Part shown: in pieces, positions 20,964-33,469 of the stretch
Numbering within the stretch: position 1 is the first letter of the stretch
Layout of the letters: every line of letters starts with the position of its first letter
Assembly: GCA_036346275.1 (NCBI GenBank)
Contig: CM070722.1
Span: 21,165,336 to 21,229,335 of the forward strand
Reading direction: 5' to 3'
Origin: Otatea glauca
Taxonomy: Eukaryota; Streptophyta; Magnoliopsida; Poales; Poaceae
Length of the DNA: 64,000 nucleotides
Position numbers and translations under genes: made by a program
The notes under the pieces: generated by a model
Told to the model about the DNA's origin: nothing
Databases searched by the model: none
The model's input: the letters and a program-made list of their open reading frames with translations, nothing else

Positions 20964-21717
20964 CTGAGAGAGTTAAACAAATATTGGAAGATATGCTGAG
21001 AGCTTGTGCCTTAGCATATTCTACTTCTTGGGACAAGTGTTTGCCCTATGCTGAGTTCACATATAATAACAGTTATCAGGCAAGTTTACAGATGTCTCCA
21101 TTTGAAGCTCTGTATGGCTGATCCTGTCGAACACCGTTGAATTGGAATGAGACCGGTGAACGACATGTTTTTGGTCCGGATATACTTCAAAAAGCGGAAG
21201 AACAGATCACCATAATCAGGGAAAGACTGAAGATTGCTCAATCAAGGCAGAAGAGTTATGTTGATAATCATCGCAGGGAATTGAGCTTTGAACCTGAAGA
21301 TTTTGTGTATCTCAGAGTTACACCACTCAAAGGAGTCAGAAGATTCCATGCAAAAGGGAAGCTCGCACCCAGATATGTCGGACCATCCAAGATCTTGAGT
21401 CGCAAGGGTGAAGTTGCCTACCAATTAGAGTTGCCGCAGTTACTGGCAGGAGTACATGATGTATTCCATGTGTCGCAATTGAAGAAATGCCTTCGGTACC
21501 AGAAGAACAAACACCTTTGGAAGCAATCGAGCTACAAGAAGATCTGAACTATAAAGAGCATCCGGTGAAGATTCTGGACACAATGGACAGAGAAACCAGG
21601 AACAAGTCAACGCGCTTTTGCAGAGTTCAATGGAGCAATCTTTCGGAAAGTGAGGCGACGTGGGAACGATAAGAAGATCTGAAGGAGTTTCTAGACCTAT
21701 TCTGTAGTCAGCCCTGA
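20964..21717 (+). pseudogene. integrase C-terminus and chromodomain of the Tekay-type element
   Basis: The integrase core resumes after Tat B with ERVKQILEDMLRACALAYS and PYAEFTYNNSYQASLQMSPF. A TGA follows at ~21119 (CGA to TGA). The C-terminal part has EPEDFVYLRVTPLKGVRRF, GKLAPRYVGPSKIL and HDVFHVSQLKKCLR. After a frameshift near 21490 it reads LNYKEHPVKILDTMDRETR and FCRVQWSNLSESEATWER, a chromodomain of the Tekay/Del type, expected to steer integration to marked heterochromatin. A TAA at ~21670 interrupts the last helix, and the natural end is the TGA at 21715-21717. The aromatic-rich chromodomain core still reads well. Confidence 0.9.
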
Positions 21718-21739
21718 ATCTCGTGGTCGAGATTCTGTT

Positions 21740-21750
21740 AAGGGGGGAGG
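21740..21750 (+). other. polypurine tract of the Tekay-type element
   Basis: aaggggggagg immediately before the 3' LTR start (tt spacer), the plus-strand primer of reverse transcription. Confidence 0.88.
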
Positions 21751-21752
21751 TT

Positions 21753-24700
21753 TGTAACACTCTAAAAATTTGCTATATTTTAAATTTTGGAGTTATTTTG
21801 ATTTTTGGAATTTTTGGGTATTTATTGGAATTTATTTGCATCTATTCAAATGAGGGCTTCTTGAAATCAATTAAAATAATACAAAAGTTTAAGCAAAGTT
21901 TTTCTGGAAATAATTTATTTGAGTTCCAAATGTCTGAAATATTTTCCAGAATTTTTCTAGATTTTTTCGGGTATTTTTGCTATTTATTTTGGCTTTATCC
22001 ATTTACCTAATTTATTTTAATTCGAAAATGTTTTATAATCGCAAGAATAGTATTTGGGCTGAAACCCTTCTGTCCGGCCCAAGTCAGCCCGCGCAGCCCA
22101 TCTGGCCGAAACCCTAGCCGCCGCACGTTTGGCCCGTCGGATCGAGATCCAACGGTCGCTGTTGCGCCGCGTCATCGCGCGTGCGCGCGACCCAATCGAG
22201 TCCACGTGGACGTCCAGGATTGCGCCACGTCGATCGTCTTCACGAGATCACCGGAGTTAACCCCGCCGAGCGTTTCCGCTCGTTCCGCCGGTGTTTGCGC
22301 TCACGTCAAGGCAGCTTTTAAGTCTCCGTTGAGTGTGTCGTGCATAGCTCCTCTCGCCGCGCTATTTGACTCCTTTCACGCACGCCGAGACATTCCAGAA
22401 TCACCGTGCAAGCTCGCCGTAGTTGCCCTTCCGCTCTGCCACTGTTTTTGATCCTTCTCGCCACCGTCGTTTGTCTTCCGCCGTCGCCCGAGTTGGTTTT
22501 GAACTCCTCTGGGCTCACTGCGTTGAATGGGCCACTTCTTCACGCCGGAGGACCACCGTAGTATCACCGACGACCTTGTCTTCTTCAGCGCCGGCAGCTT
22601 CTTCCTTCTCGTCACCGCCGACCTTCGCGATCTTCCACGCCAGTCCGATCTTCATCGCACCGTTACTGTTCGTCCACATCATTACCCTTCTCTTTTGCAT
22701 AGAGTTGATCGTGGCCGTAGATGTGTAGATGAACAACTTAGATTAGTTCTAGGGTTTGTGCTCTAGTTAGATTTGGACCGTTAGATCTCAGATGAACTTC
22801 TCGGATGGTGCCGCGTTGTGCGATGCATAATAAACAACTCCGGTAGCCTGCGCTGTTGGATTGGATCTAAACGGTGGAGATTAGATCGGGTTTGCCCTAA
22901 GGATCCGCGTCGTTCAGATTTGAACGTGCGGCGGTGATGTCGCCGCGCCCTCACCGAATCGCGTGCGGTCACGTGTGCGTTTTGACCGAGGCCCCGACCG
23001 GATCTCGGCCGTTGATTTTAATCGGGCCGCTGGATGTGTGACGCGTGGAGGCGTAGAGCACGAAGCGTTGCCGAGTCAGTGCGCAGTCGGCCGTTAGATT
23101 TTGTTGGCGCGGTTGGATGCGCGACGCGTGTCACGCGGCTTTCGAGGCATCGCAGCGTGTAGTGTTAGATCTGGCCGTTGCTGGTTTGAGCGGTCTGGAT
23201 GGTGACGCGTGTGCTGTGATCTAGCCGTTGGTGGTAGGATGGCCGAGATGCTGACACGTGTCCATGCACGAATCCCAAGATGGCTAACGTCAGAAGTGAT
23301 GTCAGTGCTGACGTTATCTAGTGGGGCCGGGTGCACTGTTCCGTGGGCCGAGTCCACCGTAGACCAGAGCCGGCCCATGGACCCAGTCCATGGATCGAGG
23401 TGATGTGGCAGCGCCAGGAAGCGCCACGTGTCGGCTGACGTCATGCTGACGTAATAAATCGAGTTTTCAATAGAAAAATAAATAAATAAATTCGGGATTT
23501 TCTATTTTTTGATTTATATTTTATTTAAAACTTTGAAAGGCTATAACTTTTGCATTTTAACTCCGATTGAGGTGATTCTAGTTTGTAAAAATTTGTAAAA
23601 TTGTGCTCTTTTTAATGGGTAATTTTATTTGAATTTTTGAGGTTATATAGTCTTCTGTTTTGGTTATTTATTGTATATATAATTTTTACGTGTAGACTCA
23701 AATTTAATGGGAAGTTTTGAGGAAGTGTTCGTCGCTCAAGATCAAGCTTTGGAACACAACCAGCAACTCTTCGAAGGCAAGTGATGCTTTGACCATTTTG
23801 ATCCCAGTTTTTAAAATATATTTTGCTAGAAATTATGCATGCTAAATTAATTAAAAATGAATCTAAATTAATTTGGGTAATGTAGCTAATCAACCCATAT
23901 TGTTAAATACCACCTTGAAATTACTATTTGTATGCCCTGAAGTCATTGTCACCCTAGGTTGCTTTTACTAGTTGGATGTTAATATTGTGCCAACACGGGA
24001 GGCTAGACCGTCATTAGACGCTTAGCCTTGCATCGAGTCATGGATGATCTTTTGGAACATGCAACAACATCGACTAATGAAATATTGAATATATTTTGAA
24101 AAGTAGTGTGATGATGCTACGTGATGAATTGAAGTACGGAGACTTGTGTGGTTCCGTACCGATGTTGAATTACTGCTGGCATGTGTTGCACAATAATCAA
24201 CCGGGTGGGAAATGATTTAGACTGAGGCAAGTGGCAAGAGGCTTTGTGCCAGGTGGGCCTGTGTGGCAATGGGCTAATGAGTGATGTAAGTCTGTGTGCC
24301 ACATTGGGCTGTGTGCCACTATTGAGTGATGGAAGTCTTGCCTTGGTCAGCTAAGGACTTCACCTTGCAAGTCTTTGAACTAAGTCACCCGTACAACCAC
24401 ATGTCTGGTATGGGACAGACCTAGTTGATTAGGGTTCTGATATCTTTCCTCTGATACCTCGGGGTGACAGTACACAGGGGTGTATCTGTGTGGGGAGCGT
24501 ACCTGTGCTGCGGCTTGGTGCCCATCTAACGGTGTTGTCCTATCGTATACTTCGGCTCCGTGTGAGGGGAGTGATAGTGAAGGCAATACCGGAGAGGTTC
24601 ATTGGTTAAGGTAGAGGTTCCTAAAAGGCTTTGTTGCGGGCAATCACCTGTGTGGTGAGCGGCTGTATCTTGTGGGTAAAGTGTACAACCTCTGCAGAGT

Positions 24701-25414
24701 GTCAAATCTATTCGAATAGCCGTGTCCGCGGTATTGGACATTGCTCGGGGATTACAGTCAAGGGTTAGATCTTTAAAAATAAAATGTGGAAAAGGTGGCT
24801 GTGTGCCAATGTGAAAATAAATTGATTAAGGCTGTGTGCCAAGTTTACGGAGAAAAACTGTTTAAAGAACTTAGTACTATGATTAACTGTTTCACTACTT
24901 TTAAATCTAAATAAATTGTTAGTTTAAAAATGTTGTTTGATGCAAATGAGCCAAATAGGCCAATTCTTTGGAATAAGTCTTGCATATAGTAATAGCAATG
25001 CATTCTGTGCATTACTTGTTGAGTGCCTTGAGTACTCACCCCTCCTTGCCTATCAACCCAACATCAGTGGAGGAGTCTACACCAACATGGGAGGAGGAGT
25101 ACATCGAAGAGCCGGACAATTAGGGGGCAAGCCCAATTGGTTGCCTGTACCAAGTTGATGGGACTCCATGAAGTTTATTTGCTTTTCGTTGTTACCTTTC
25201 ATTACTCTGATAATGTAAGCCCTGCGTGGCTGATCTTATGTAAGGAGACCATAAGGTCGTACAATTCAGTTTGTATAAATGTTTGCACTATTTAATATGG
25301 TATCGTTGTGAATGTCTGTGATGTTCAACCCTGTAAAGACTGTGTGTGCTAGCGTGATCCTGGACTAGCACAGAATACACAGAGGGTCCAGATTTTCAGA
25401 ATCGGGTCCCAACA
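21753..25414 (+). repeat. 3' LTR of the Tekay-type element (3662 bp, complete)
   Basis: Begins tgtaacactctaaaaatttg after the polypurine tract and ends cgggtcccaaca. It matches the 5' LTR from 22525 on. The first 770 bp have no partner in this window. It includes a GC-rich part at 22050-23450 with several short open frames on both strands; none has a recognisable domain, and the equivalents in the 5' LTR differ by frame-breaking indels, so I treat them as non-coding. The presumed target duplication after it is gtgta (25415-25419). Confidence 0.92.
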
Positions 25415-26859
25415 GTGTAGCTTTGTTTAAGTCCCGAAAGTCGACGCACACTCTCAGTTTGCCATTTTTCTTCATTACAGGAACAATATTAGAGACCCAT
25501 TCAGCATATCAGCAAGGCCGGATAAACTTGGCCTCTAGCAATCATTCGATTTCTTCTTTTATAACATTGTACAAGGCCGAATTAAATCTCCGAGCGGACT
25601 ATTTGAATGGCCGATAGCCTGGTTTTGTAGGTAAATGATGTTCAACCAGCTGTCGGCTTAAACTAGGCATATCATGGTATTCCCAAGAAAAACAATCTTT
25701 ATATTTTATAAGAATTTTGACCAACTTACCCTTATAATCTACATCCAACTTCGTACTAATAAAAGTTGATCTTTTTCTATCTCCATCGCCTATAGCGATT
25801 TCTTCAAGCAAATCCGTCGATGTAAACCCTTGGCCTAATTTCACGATTTCTTGAAAATCTTCAATGGCCTCATAGCTATCCATTTCTTGTCGATAACTTT
25901 GCATTTTGTCTTGTAAATCCTTCACTGGTCGTTTGAACTCCATCAGCGTAAAACTTCACTTATCTGATCAAAGGTGCTAGGCCTCACATTGATCGGCATA
26001 AGTTCCATCTTACTGATGCAGATGAAATCATAATCATCCCAAGCTTTTCCTGATATGCACTCGGCTTCCTCATGTTGCCAATTCACATCTAAACTGGCCA
26101 TAGCAATGTAAGCCAAGGTGTCGGCTTGTACAACTTCAACCTCGTCCCCATTCCATTGAACGAGTAACTGGTGCATAGTTGATAGTATACAACAATTGGC
26201 ATGAATCCAATCTCGCCCAAGTAAGACACTATAATTACCTTTGGCATCGACTACAAAAAAAGCTATCGACAATGTTTTGCTGCCGATGGTTAATTATATT
26301 ACCATGACACCCCTTGCCTCCGTGGGATCGCCTGTGAAATCATTTAAAACCATGTTAGTCTTAATGAGATCCTCATCGGACTTACCCAGCTTCTTGCATG
26401 TGGTGTATGGCATCAAGTTGACTGTTGCCCCGCCGTCAACAAGTATGCTAGAAATTGGCTTGCCGCTAATATGCTCTTTTAAGTATAACGGCTTAAGATG
26501 CCGATGAGCATCTTGAGGCTTTTCAAAGACTCTGTCTTGAGCACCCAAGCATAGCTGAGCAAACGTCTCCCTAGATGATTCTATTTTTATCTTGAACTCA
26601 ACTGGTAACGTGAACACCATATTGATGTCCATCGGGGGAGTATCATGCCGGATCATTGGGGAGTCTAGATCATTAGCAGAATCCAATTCTTCTCCAACCG
26701 GCTCTTTCTTTCTGCATTCCTTTTTAAAAGTTTTAATCGACCGGAGCTCATCGAAAGCTTGATCCCTCTGTTTTTCTTGCTTTGCCTCTCTAACTTCTTG
26801 AGTTCTTAATCTTTGTAATCTTATGCTCTGTGATCGACTAAGACCAGGAGGGCACCATC
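25415..26859 (-). pseudogene. gag end, protease and reverse-transcriptase start of Tat A
   Basis: Read right to left: gag C-terminus CPPGLSRSQSIRLQRLRTQE, a basic/acidic linker, then the protease with ISSILVDGGATVNLMPYTTC (D-G-G active-site motif). An in-frame TAA at ~26294 comes before LTIGSKTLSIAFFVVDAKG and LLGRDWIHANCC. A frameshift near 25945 leads into the linker to RT: VKILIKYKDCFSWEYHDMP and HHLPTKPGYRPFK, a stop, then RRFNSALYNVIKEEIEW and KKNGKLRVCVDFRDLNKAT. RT is cut at 25415 in the fingers by the Tekay insertion. The motifs are those of Tat/Retand-like pol. Confidence 0.85.
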
Positions 26860-27642
26860 TGATGTGAAGTTGTGTCCCGATCTTTCGATGAGAGCGATAA
26901 CTATTGATTTGGTGGAAACCGACTTTGACGATTCGACTACAACATACAACGACGATGCGCCTTAGCAATCACTAAACCAACTCTGGAGTGTTATTGATCT
27001 TGCTGTGGGCACGATCAACCTGAACACGAGGTTTAATTCCTACAAGCAACGGAAGAACAAGCTAGAACAATAGTAAAAGCAATCTGAAATTGCAAATAAG
27101 AATTGAAGGCAAAAACAAGGTGGGGTTCTATTGAGGATCTTGACAAGGTGGCTGTCCATCACAACTTGAAGAAACAAAGTTTTCACTTGGCTAAACTAAT
27201 CAAACAAAACCCGAGTGTCTAAAGTGGCAGCTATGAAGTTTACAAGAGGTATGGACGTGAGAGGGATGTCCTAGGGTTGTGTGCAGCCAGGGGGCGTACA
27301 CAACTTGGGCTTGGGCCCCCACACGCTTACAAGGCCCGAAACAGCCCAAAATAGTATTATAGTGTATTGTTTTGATGATTTTGACTGATCCACGATGAAT
27401 ATGGAGCTAGGATTAGATCCATTGGAAAGATCTCGTTGTAATATTTCAATCAAGTCCAAGATCACCCAAATCGGAGTCCGTATGCAAAAGTTATTCATAT
27501 TTGAAGTCGGTGCTGTTCAGGAGGCCGAATTGGATTCCAGAATGTGATGGATTTGATCTATCTCTCTTCTTGGCCTGTGGATGACGTGTTGGAGTTGGCA
27601 CAACCAAATGTGGTCATATCCATAGTAGTGATGTCCTCATCA
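26860..27642 (-). repeat. 3' LTR of the non-autonomous element
   Basis: Starts tgatgtgaagttgtgtccc and ends atgtcctcatca on the plus strand. Equal in length to the other LTR, with a few dozen differences. Confidence 0.92.
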
Positions 27643-27719
27643 TCCTCCCTTTCTTGAAATTGAGTCATCCTCAACTCATGCTCAGCTTTTAGCTTGTCCT
27701 CAACAAAAAATATTCTCAT

Positions 27720-29641
27720 CTAAAAATCATCCACAAAGCTCAATATTTCTTTCCAGCATATAAAGGCATGTTGAAAGCTAGCACTCTTGGATGCTTCCTC
27801 CCCTCCATGAAGGAACGCCATCCTAGTAGATGTAGACGATGCAGAGGATGCCGTGAAGAGTCGCCAAACTGATATAGCGTTGTTCATATCTAGGACGAGC
27901 ATGGTCTCATCATTCTCCCTTTCTTGAATTGGAGTCGTCCTCGACTCCATCACATTCTGCTGCAAAATGTTAGTGGCGACAAAGAGCAAAGCAACATGCA
28001 TATCTTTTGTGATCAAATCAATGGCTCGTGAATCACAATCACCCAAACACTCCCTTTCTTGAAAACTATCATATAGACTATAAACGAAAGTAGGGGTACT
28101 TGATATGATATTAAAATTATCAAATTGATCACATTGTTGCATAGAAAGTAGATGTTTCAGATGTGAACAAATGTATACTCTATACACTTTGTATTCTCCT
28201 TTATCATTATGTTTGACAACAACATGAAAAATATTTCGTGATAACCATGGCAAATCAGAATGTACAAAAATCTTCTCCTTGAAACTATCCAGATCACACA
28301 GAACATCAAATTCAATGTAACCTAATGTATTTAAAGAAGACATCAATTTAAGCTCATCTTCTTCATTGGCAATGTGAATAACATGTTTGTGTTCAGCGCA
28401 AGTGTTTAGTTCAAATATAAATGTTTCATGTTCATTCAATAGTTGTGGTGTGGATATAAGCGAAGCATTATCACACAACTCTTCTTTATCACCAAGAATA
28501 GCAAGTAAATCAACAATGGGTTCCATTAATAATTGCTCTACGATAGCATGATTCATGGACAGTTTTATCTCTTCAAAATGATTTTCACCATGTATACAAT
28601 CCATACCTTTTACATTACCTTCTAAATCATCCTCAGTGGCTGTAGGTGCAACTTCAATTTTCAACTCTTCACATACGTATGGAGCAGCAAATATCTCCTC
28701 TTTCTGCACATTTTCTTCTTCATCTTTCTCATTATGTTGCTAACTTTTCTGCAAAATGTTAGCTACAATAGAAGGTGCAACAATGGGACCTCAAATGAAG
28801 CTAAAGGCTCTTTCAAAGATTCAGCAAGCATGTTTTCAGCTCTACAAGCACATTTAATCAATTCTAAAAGACAACTATATGTTTCATCAACAAGAACATC
28901 CTGAATTTCATGATTAAGTCCACGTATAAACCTAAGATTAGTAGCTTCTTCACATTCTTGTAAACAACAACGCAACAAACAATTTTACAAATCATGAAAG
29001 TATTCTATACTAGTTTTAGAACCTTGTTTTAAGCGTTGAAGTTCAGCATCATATTCAGGAACATAATCATTTCTCATAAGTCTTTTCATGGCATTCCAAG
29101 TTTTAGGTTTTTTATCATGTCTAGATATATGATTCCACCAATATATTGCACCTGACGTTAACACTTGAACTACGGCACTAATATTTTGGTTTTCAGATAA
29201 GTCATAGTTTGCAAATTCTTTGTCTACCTCAATCTCCTAATTAATGTATGCATTAGGATCGAACTTTCCACCAAAAGGAGGCAATTCAAACTTGATTTTA
29301 CCTTGTTCATCATCAGTTGATGAACCCGTGGCGATGTGTGGTGGGGCGACCGACGCAGCGGGTCCATCCTGGGAAGCCGAGGCAGCAATGGGAACCCGTT
29401 GCGCACGTAGTACACCATTGTTGTTGCTTAGGAGACGAGGCGGAGGACTGGAAGTTCCAGGGGCAGCAGCTGCAAGCATATCAAGTCTAGACAAAATAGT
29501 AGCAAGGGTAGTGTTAGCAACTCCCTGAGCAGTCTCGATGGACCGGAGACGGTCTTCTTTCAGCGACATTCGCTCATTAGTGAGTCGTACATTGCTCTTC
29601 ACGCGTGGAGAATGATGTAGTGAACTCTTGTCACCTGACAT
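27720..29641 (-). pseudogene. gag-like protein with a long C-terminal extension, two stops and one frameshift
   Basis: ATG at 29641 (MSGDKSSLHHSPRVKSNVR). A leading helical part is followed by an A/P/S-rich linker, then IKFELPPFGGKFDPNAYIN, which starts a retrotransposon capsid domain. TAG at ~29237; the capsid continues in frame (YWWNHISRHDKKPKTWNAM, then YVPEYDAELQRLKQGSKTS). TAA at ~28979; next CEEATNLRFIRGLNHEIQD. A frameshift near 28785 and a TAG near 28755 precede a 329-codon open frame (28709-27720, starting inside the gene) that begins EEIFAAPYVCEELKIEV. This extension has no domain I recognise and no zinc knuckle; it is rich in D, E, H and L. The extension is open while the capsid part is broken. 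Confidence 0.75.
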
Positions 29642-30132
29642 GGTTAGTAGCAAAAAGAGAAACACAAAGGTTTATGTAATTCCCTATCAACTACTAGAAA
29701 GTGGAGAAAAGTCGCTCAACTCTCAAGCCTTAACCAAAGCTCTTAAAAGTTCTTACCGTGCTGCAGGAGTTGTCGGCCATTGGCGGTGTCAAAAGTTCTC
29801 CCAAGCTTGGATAAAACGATTGCCAAGGGACCGAACAAACGTACGAGCGTAGAATACATGGAGCTATGTAGGCTATACCTTTTTCCTATACAATATGATA
29901 ATTCTAGTTATTGTAATGGTAAGTAATGACCCAAATTAGAATTCACAAGTCCTAGTTGCCGATCTCAAAGATATAAGCGAATTTCAAGGCAACTCACGCA
30001 AAGATGATGGTACTTATGCAATCAAGAAATGAGCTATAAAATATAAGTGAGGCACCAAAAGCTCTATTGCACAAGTCGTAGAGAGACGCTAGCTTATTGC
30101 TTCAAGAATGTAAAAAGGGCACAAGATTGCTC

Positions 30133-31489
30133 TGAAGAGGAACGCGGTATGCTACGCTAGCACAAAAAAATCTACTGCATAACCAGAAAGCTACTCGCAA
30201 GAAGGGGATCATAGATTAGATTACCACTAGACGCGCAGCTGCAGAATCCTTCAAGTGTCGATGTAGTGGATCGTCCTTGCCGCAGTCATTGCATCGATGG
30301 AGTGAATTGTCCTCGCCTCGCTGTGGATCATCCTCCCACGCCGCAATCGCAGCAGCGTCACAGCAGTAGTCCACACATCCGGGGATGGAACGCCATGCGT
30401 CAGTGTGCAAGCACCTGATCGCTCGGCAGGGGCAGCGAGAGGAGGCTAGGGTTTCGGGCGAAACACTTCTAAACCATGTAAAGCACACCCTACGCCCACC
30501 CTCCTCCACTCCTTATATAGCCACGACCTAAACTAGGACCCATTAGTGTGCTAAGCCCACGAGGTCCATTAATTACGGATCCAATCAAAATTAATGTATC
30601 CCAGCCCATTAAGTGTGTGACCCTGCAGGTTCACGTACGTTTGGACATGGATTCAGAAAACTCCTTTTCAATCCAATAGTTGGTAGCGGCTCCTTGCAAA
30701 GCATGCCAACTCCCAAACATACTATGATCAAATCGGACAGAACCTATCAAAAGTACTCATGTAATAATCCCGTTGCCAAGTATATGAAGATTGAACTCAA
30801 GGCGAGAAGCATGGCATCCTTTGATGATTCAATCCATCTCTCGTATCCGTGATATATTAATAAGTTGTGATTGACTCCTCAATCACGGCATGGCATGCAC
30901 TTCCTTAATCATATCACAGAGTGGCCTTTTCATATATCTCTGTTTAATTGGAGTGGCAAATTCCATCTTGACTGCTCACTTCCCTCTGCACGTTTCATAG
31001 TAAACATGAAAGCTACCTTTATAACTATCCGGTTAGGAAGTAGTGTTTGATAGCCCCAAGGAAAACTATTACACATGTAGGGAATATGAAAATCTCAGGT
31101 CTAAGGATCATACATCTACTATGTATGAGATACACTGATGACACATAAGAATGTAACATTCTCGCAGTGTCCCATGGCGGGTCTATCTAACCCATGTTCT
31201 TCAACATGCGTCTACAATGTATAGATGATATCTCCATATCCCATGATCTATGAAGCATGATCATCGATCACTACATGTGCTGATCTATTCATCGTTGTCC
31301 TATACGATGATATCCGATCAGAGATATTTATTGAATTACATCAATAAGTAAAAAGCTTCATAAGCAAGTCACATACTTGTTGATCAATACAATGATATAC
31401 ATTTATTGGACCAATAATCATATTATTATTCATAAACATAATCATGTTACAATCATCTAAATGATTGCCTCAAGGGCATAACACTAACA
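30133..31489 (-). mobile_element. solo LTR of a copia element, 1357 bp
   Basis: Perfect target duplication TGCTC on both sides (30128-30132 and 31490-31494) and TG..CA ends. On the minus strand it starts TGTTAGTGTTATGCCCTTGA and ends ACCGCGTTCCTCTTCA. A TATA-like tatataag on the minus strand (30513-30520 region) is followed by a GC-rich R/U5 part holding a 97-codon open frame (30509-30216) that I treat as non-coding. No primer site or internal sequence is present, so it is a solo LTR nested in the non-autonomous element's leader. Confidence 0.9.
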
Positions 31490-31494
31490 TGCTC

Positions 31495-32672
31495 AACAAT
31501 TAATACAATTGCACAATCTGAAATAATAAACACAAATTAGAGTTTTGCTCAATGTAGTGTGACCGGCCACTATTTTCTTTTTCTTTTTTTATTCTTATTC
31601 TCTTTTGTTTTGCCTTTTGGTTCTTTCTTTCTCTTTTCTTTCTTTGAGTGACTTTCGGCCAACACTACTATGAACAAAATTTTGGAATCCCTAACTCGAT
31701 GTCACAAGATAGTATGATATGATAATTCAAGATTATGCAATGTATCAATATGAACAGCCCTAAGCAATATCAAATAGCTAGTCTCAATTGGGATCAAAGT
31801 ATTCGCAAAGGATGAATTGGTTCCCAAAGGTATGTGTACTAATATTTTTTGGGTTTTATGGATTGTGGACGCTATTGGACTCAACAAACTCAAAGGAACA
31901 AAGCTAGAACACGAATTGAAGCAAGATACCCAAATTCAATGTTTCTAGGGGAGCAGATTTGTCGAGTAGATTAAAGCTTCAAAACTACCGAATTTAGAAG
32001 GTTCACTATGGGAAGGATTGAAACTTATGTCCTCAGCTTTCAAAAGAGTACAAGAACATGCAATTTGGAGATCGGGTGTGAAAGTTATGGCTCCAAAACC
32101 GAACACCACAGAATACCCCCAATTTTAGCCTGAGAGACCGATTCTGAATCCGAATCAAATTTAGTTTGAAGGAGTCCGAATCACAAAGGACACCCAAAAA
32201 TATTTTTGTAGAGGACTCTTCAAGGATTCAGGAAAGTATAAAAACTTCCCAATCGGAGTTCTGATGTGAGAATTATGATCAAAATAACGAACCAATCTGG
32301 ATTGGAAGTACAACTTGCTTCACCAACTTTGACATCCAGATTAAACAGATTTGGCTCCAGAATTAGAGTCCATGCCCAACTAGGTTTTTGTAGATATCGT
32401 TCCCAGGTTTTAGGAAAGTGCAAAACCACTAGAATCTGAGCTAGTATGCGAAAGTTATGAACAAAACAAAGTACTGGACATATTGAAAAAAAGCTACGCG
32501 AAGGAAAAACGATCAGCAACTAAAACAAGGACTCTAATGGATCAAAACCTAACAAAACTCACTAAAATACCAGATTGAATGTAAAGGTTGAATTTTTGTG
32601 GAGTAATTTTCAATTTAGGACAGAAAACAAAAACTAATCTACGGTACAGAATCTCTCACCGAGAAACTTGGC
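31495..32672 (-). other. untranslated leader of the non-autonomous element
   Basis: AT-rich, no credible ORF. It has a pyrimidine-rich run near 31565-31650 and several loosely repeated gaaagttatg-type words (32080-32460). The other part of the leader (29690-30127) is also without a gene. Confidence 0.6.
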
Positions 32673-32686
32673 GCTCTGATACCACC

Positions 32687-33469
32687 TGATGTGAAGTTGT
32701 GTCCTGATCTTTCGATGAGAGCGATAACTATCGATTTGGTGGAACCGACTTTGACGATCCTACTACAACGTACGATGACGATGCGCCTTAGCAATCACTA
32801 AACCAACTCCGGAGTGTTATTGATCTTGCCGTGGGCACGATCAACCTGAACACGAGGTTCAATTCCTGCAAGCAACCAAGAACAAGCAAGAATAATAGTA
32901 AAAGAAATCTGAAATTGCAAATAAGAATTGAAGGCAAAATCAAGGTGGGGTTCTATTGAGGATCTTGACAAGATGGCTATCCAGCACAACTTGAAGAAAC
33001 AAAGTTTGCACTTGGCTAAACTAATCAAACAAAACCCGAGTGTCTAAAGTGGTGGATACTAAGTTTATAAGAGGGATGAATGTGAGAGAGACGTCCTAGG
33101 GTTGTGTGCAGCCAGGGGGGCTCACATAACTTGGGCTTGGGTCCCCACACGCTTACAAGGCCCGAAACAGCCCAAAACAGTATTGTAGTGTATTGTTTTG
33201 ATGATTACGACTGATCCATGATGAATCTGGAGCTAGGATTAGATCCATTGGAAATATCTCATTGTAAGCTTTCAATCAAGTCCAAGATCACCCAAATCGG
33301 AGTCTGTATGCAAAAGTTATTCATATTTGAAGTCGGTGCTGTCCCAGGAGGCCAACTTGGATTTCAGAACGTGATGGATTTGATCTCTCTCTCTTATTGG
33401 CCCGTGGATGACGTGTTGAAGTTGGCACAACCAAATGTGGTCATATCCGTAGTAGTGATGTCCTCATCA
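32687..33469 (-). repeat. 5' LTR of the non-autonomous element
   Basis: Pairs with 26860-27642. It is followed in element orientation by the primer site at 32673-32684 (complement TGGTATCAGAGC). Confidence 0.92.

Larger units (their letters stand above)
2819..25414 (+). mobile_element. Ty3/gypsy chromovirus (Tekay/Del type), nearly complete but disrupted
   Basis: Order: 5' LTR (5' part displaced by the copia insertion), primer site, an extra ORF, gag, protease, reverse transcriptase, RNase H, integrase, chromodomain, polypurine tract and 3' LTR. PR-RT-RH-IN order and a C-terminal chromodomain place it among chromoviruses; LTRs over 3.6 kb fit the Tekay/Del clade. Three later insertions (1-2818, 7454-12308, 15444-20963) split the 5' LTR, gag and integrase. 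Many point lesions remain once these are discounted. It is itself inserted in the reverse-transcriptase region of Tat A; the base after its 3' LTR starts gtgta, the presumed target duplication. Confidence 0.9.
26860..33469 (-). mobile_element. non-autonomous LTR retrotransposon with a gag-like ORF, 6610 bp
   Basis: Two 783-bp LTRs (26860-27642, 32687-33469) with TGATG..CATCA ends and a perfect target duplication CCATC (26855-26859, 33470-33474). On the minus strand the primer site TGGTATCAGAGC (32673-32684) follows the 5' LTR, and a purine tract (complement of 27643-27655, aagaaagggagga) precedes the 3' LTR. Its only coding region is at 27720-29641, gag-like; there is no pol. A solo copia LTR (30133-31489) lies in the leader between primer site and gag. 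Which autonomous partner it uses is unknown. Confidence 0.92.

Noticed and set aside
30216..30509. 97-codon Cys/His-rich ORF on the minus strand
   Set aside because: Lies in the R/U5 part of a solo copia LTR just after its TATA box; no homology to a known finger and no sibling evidence.
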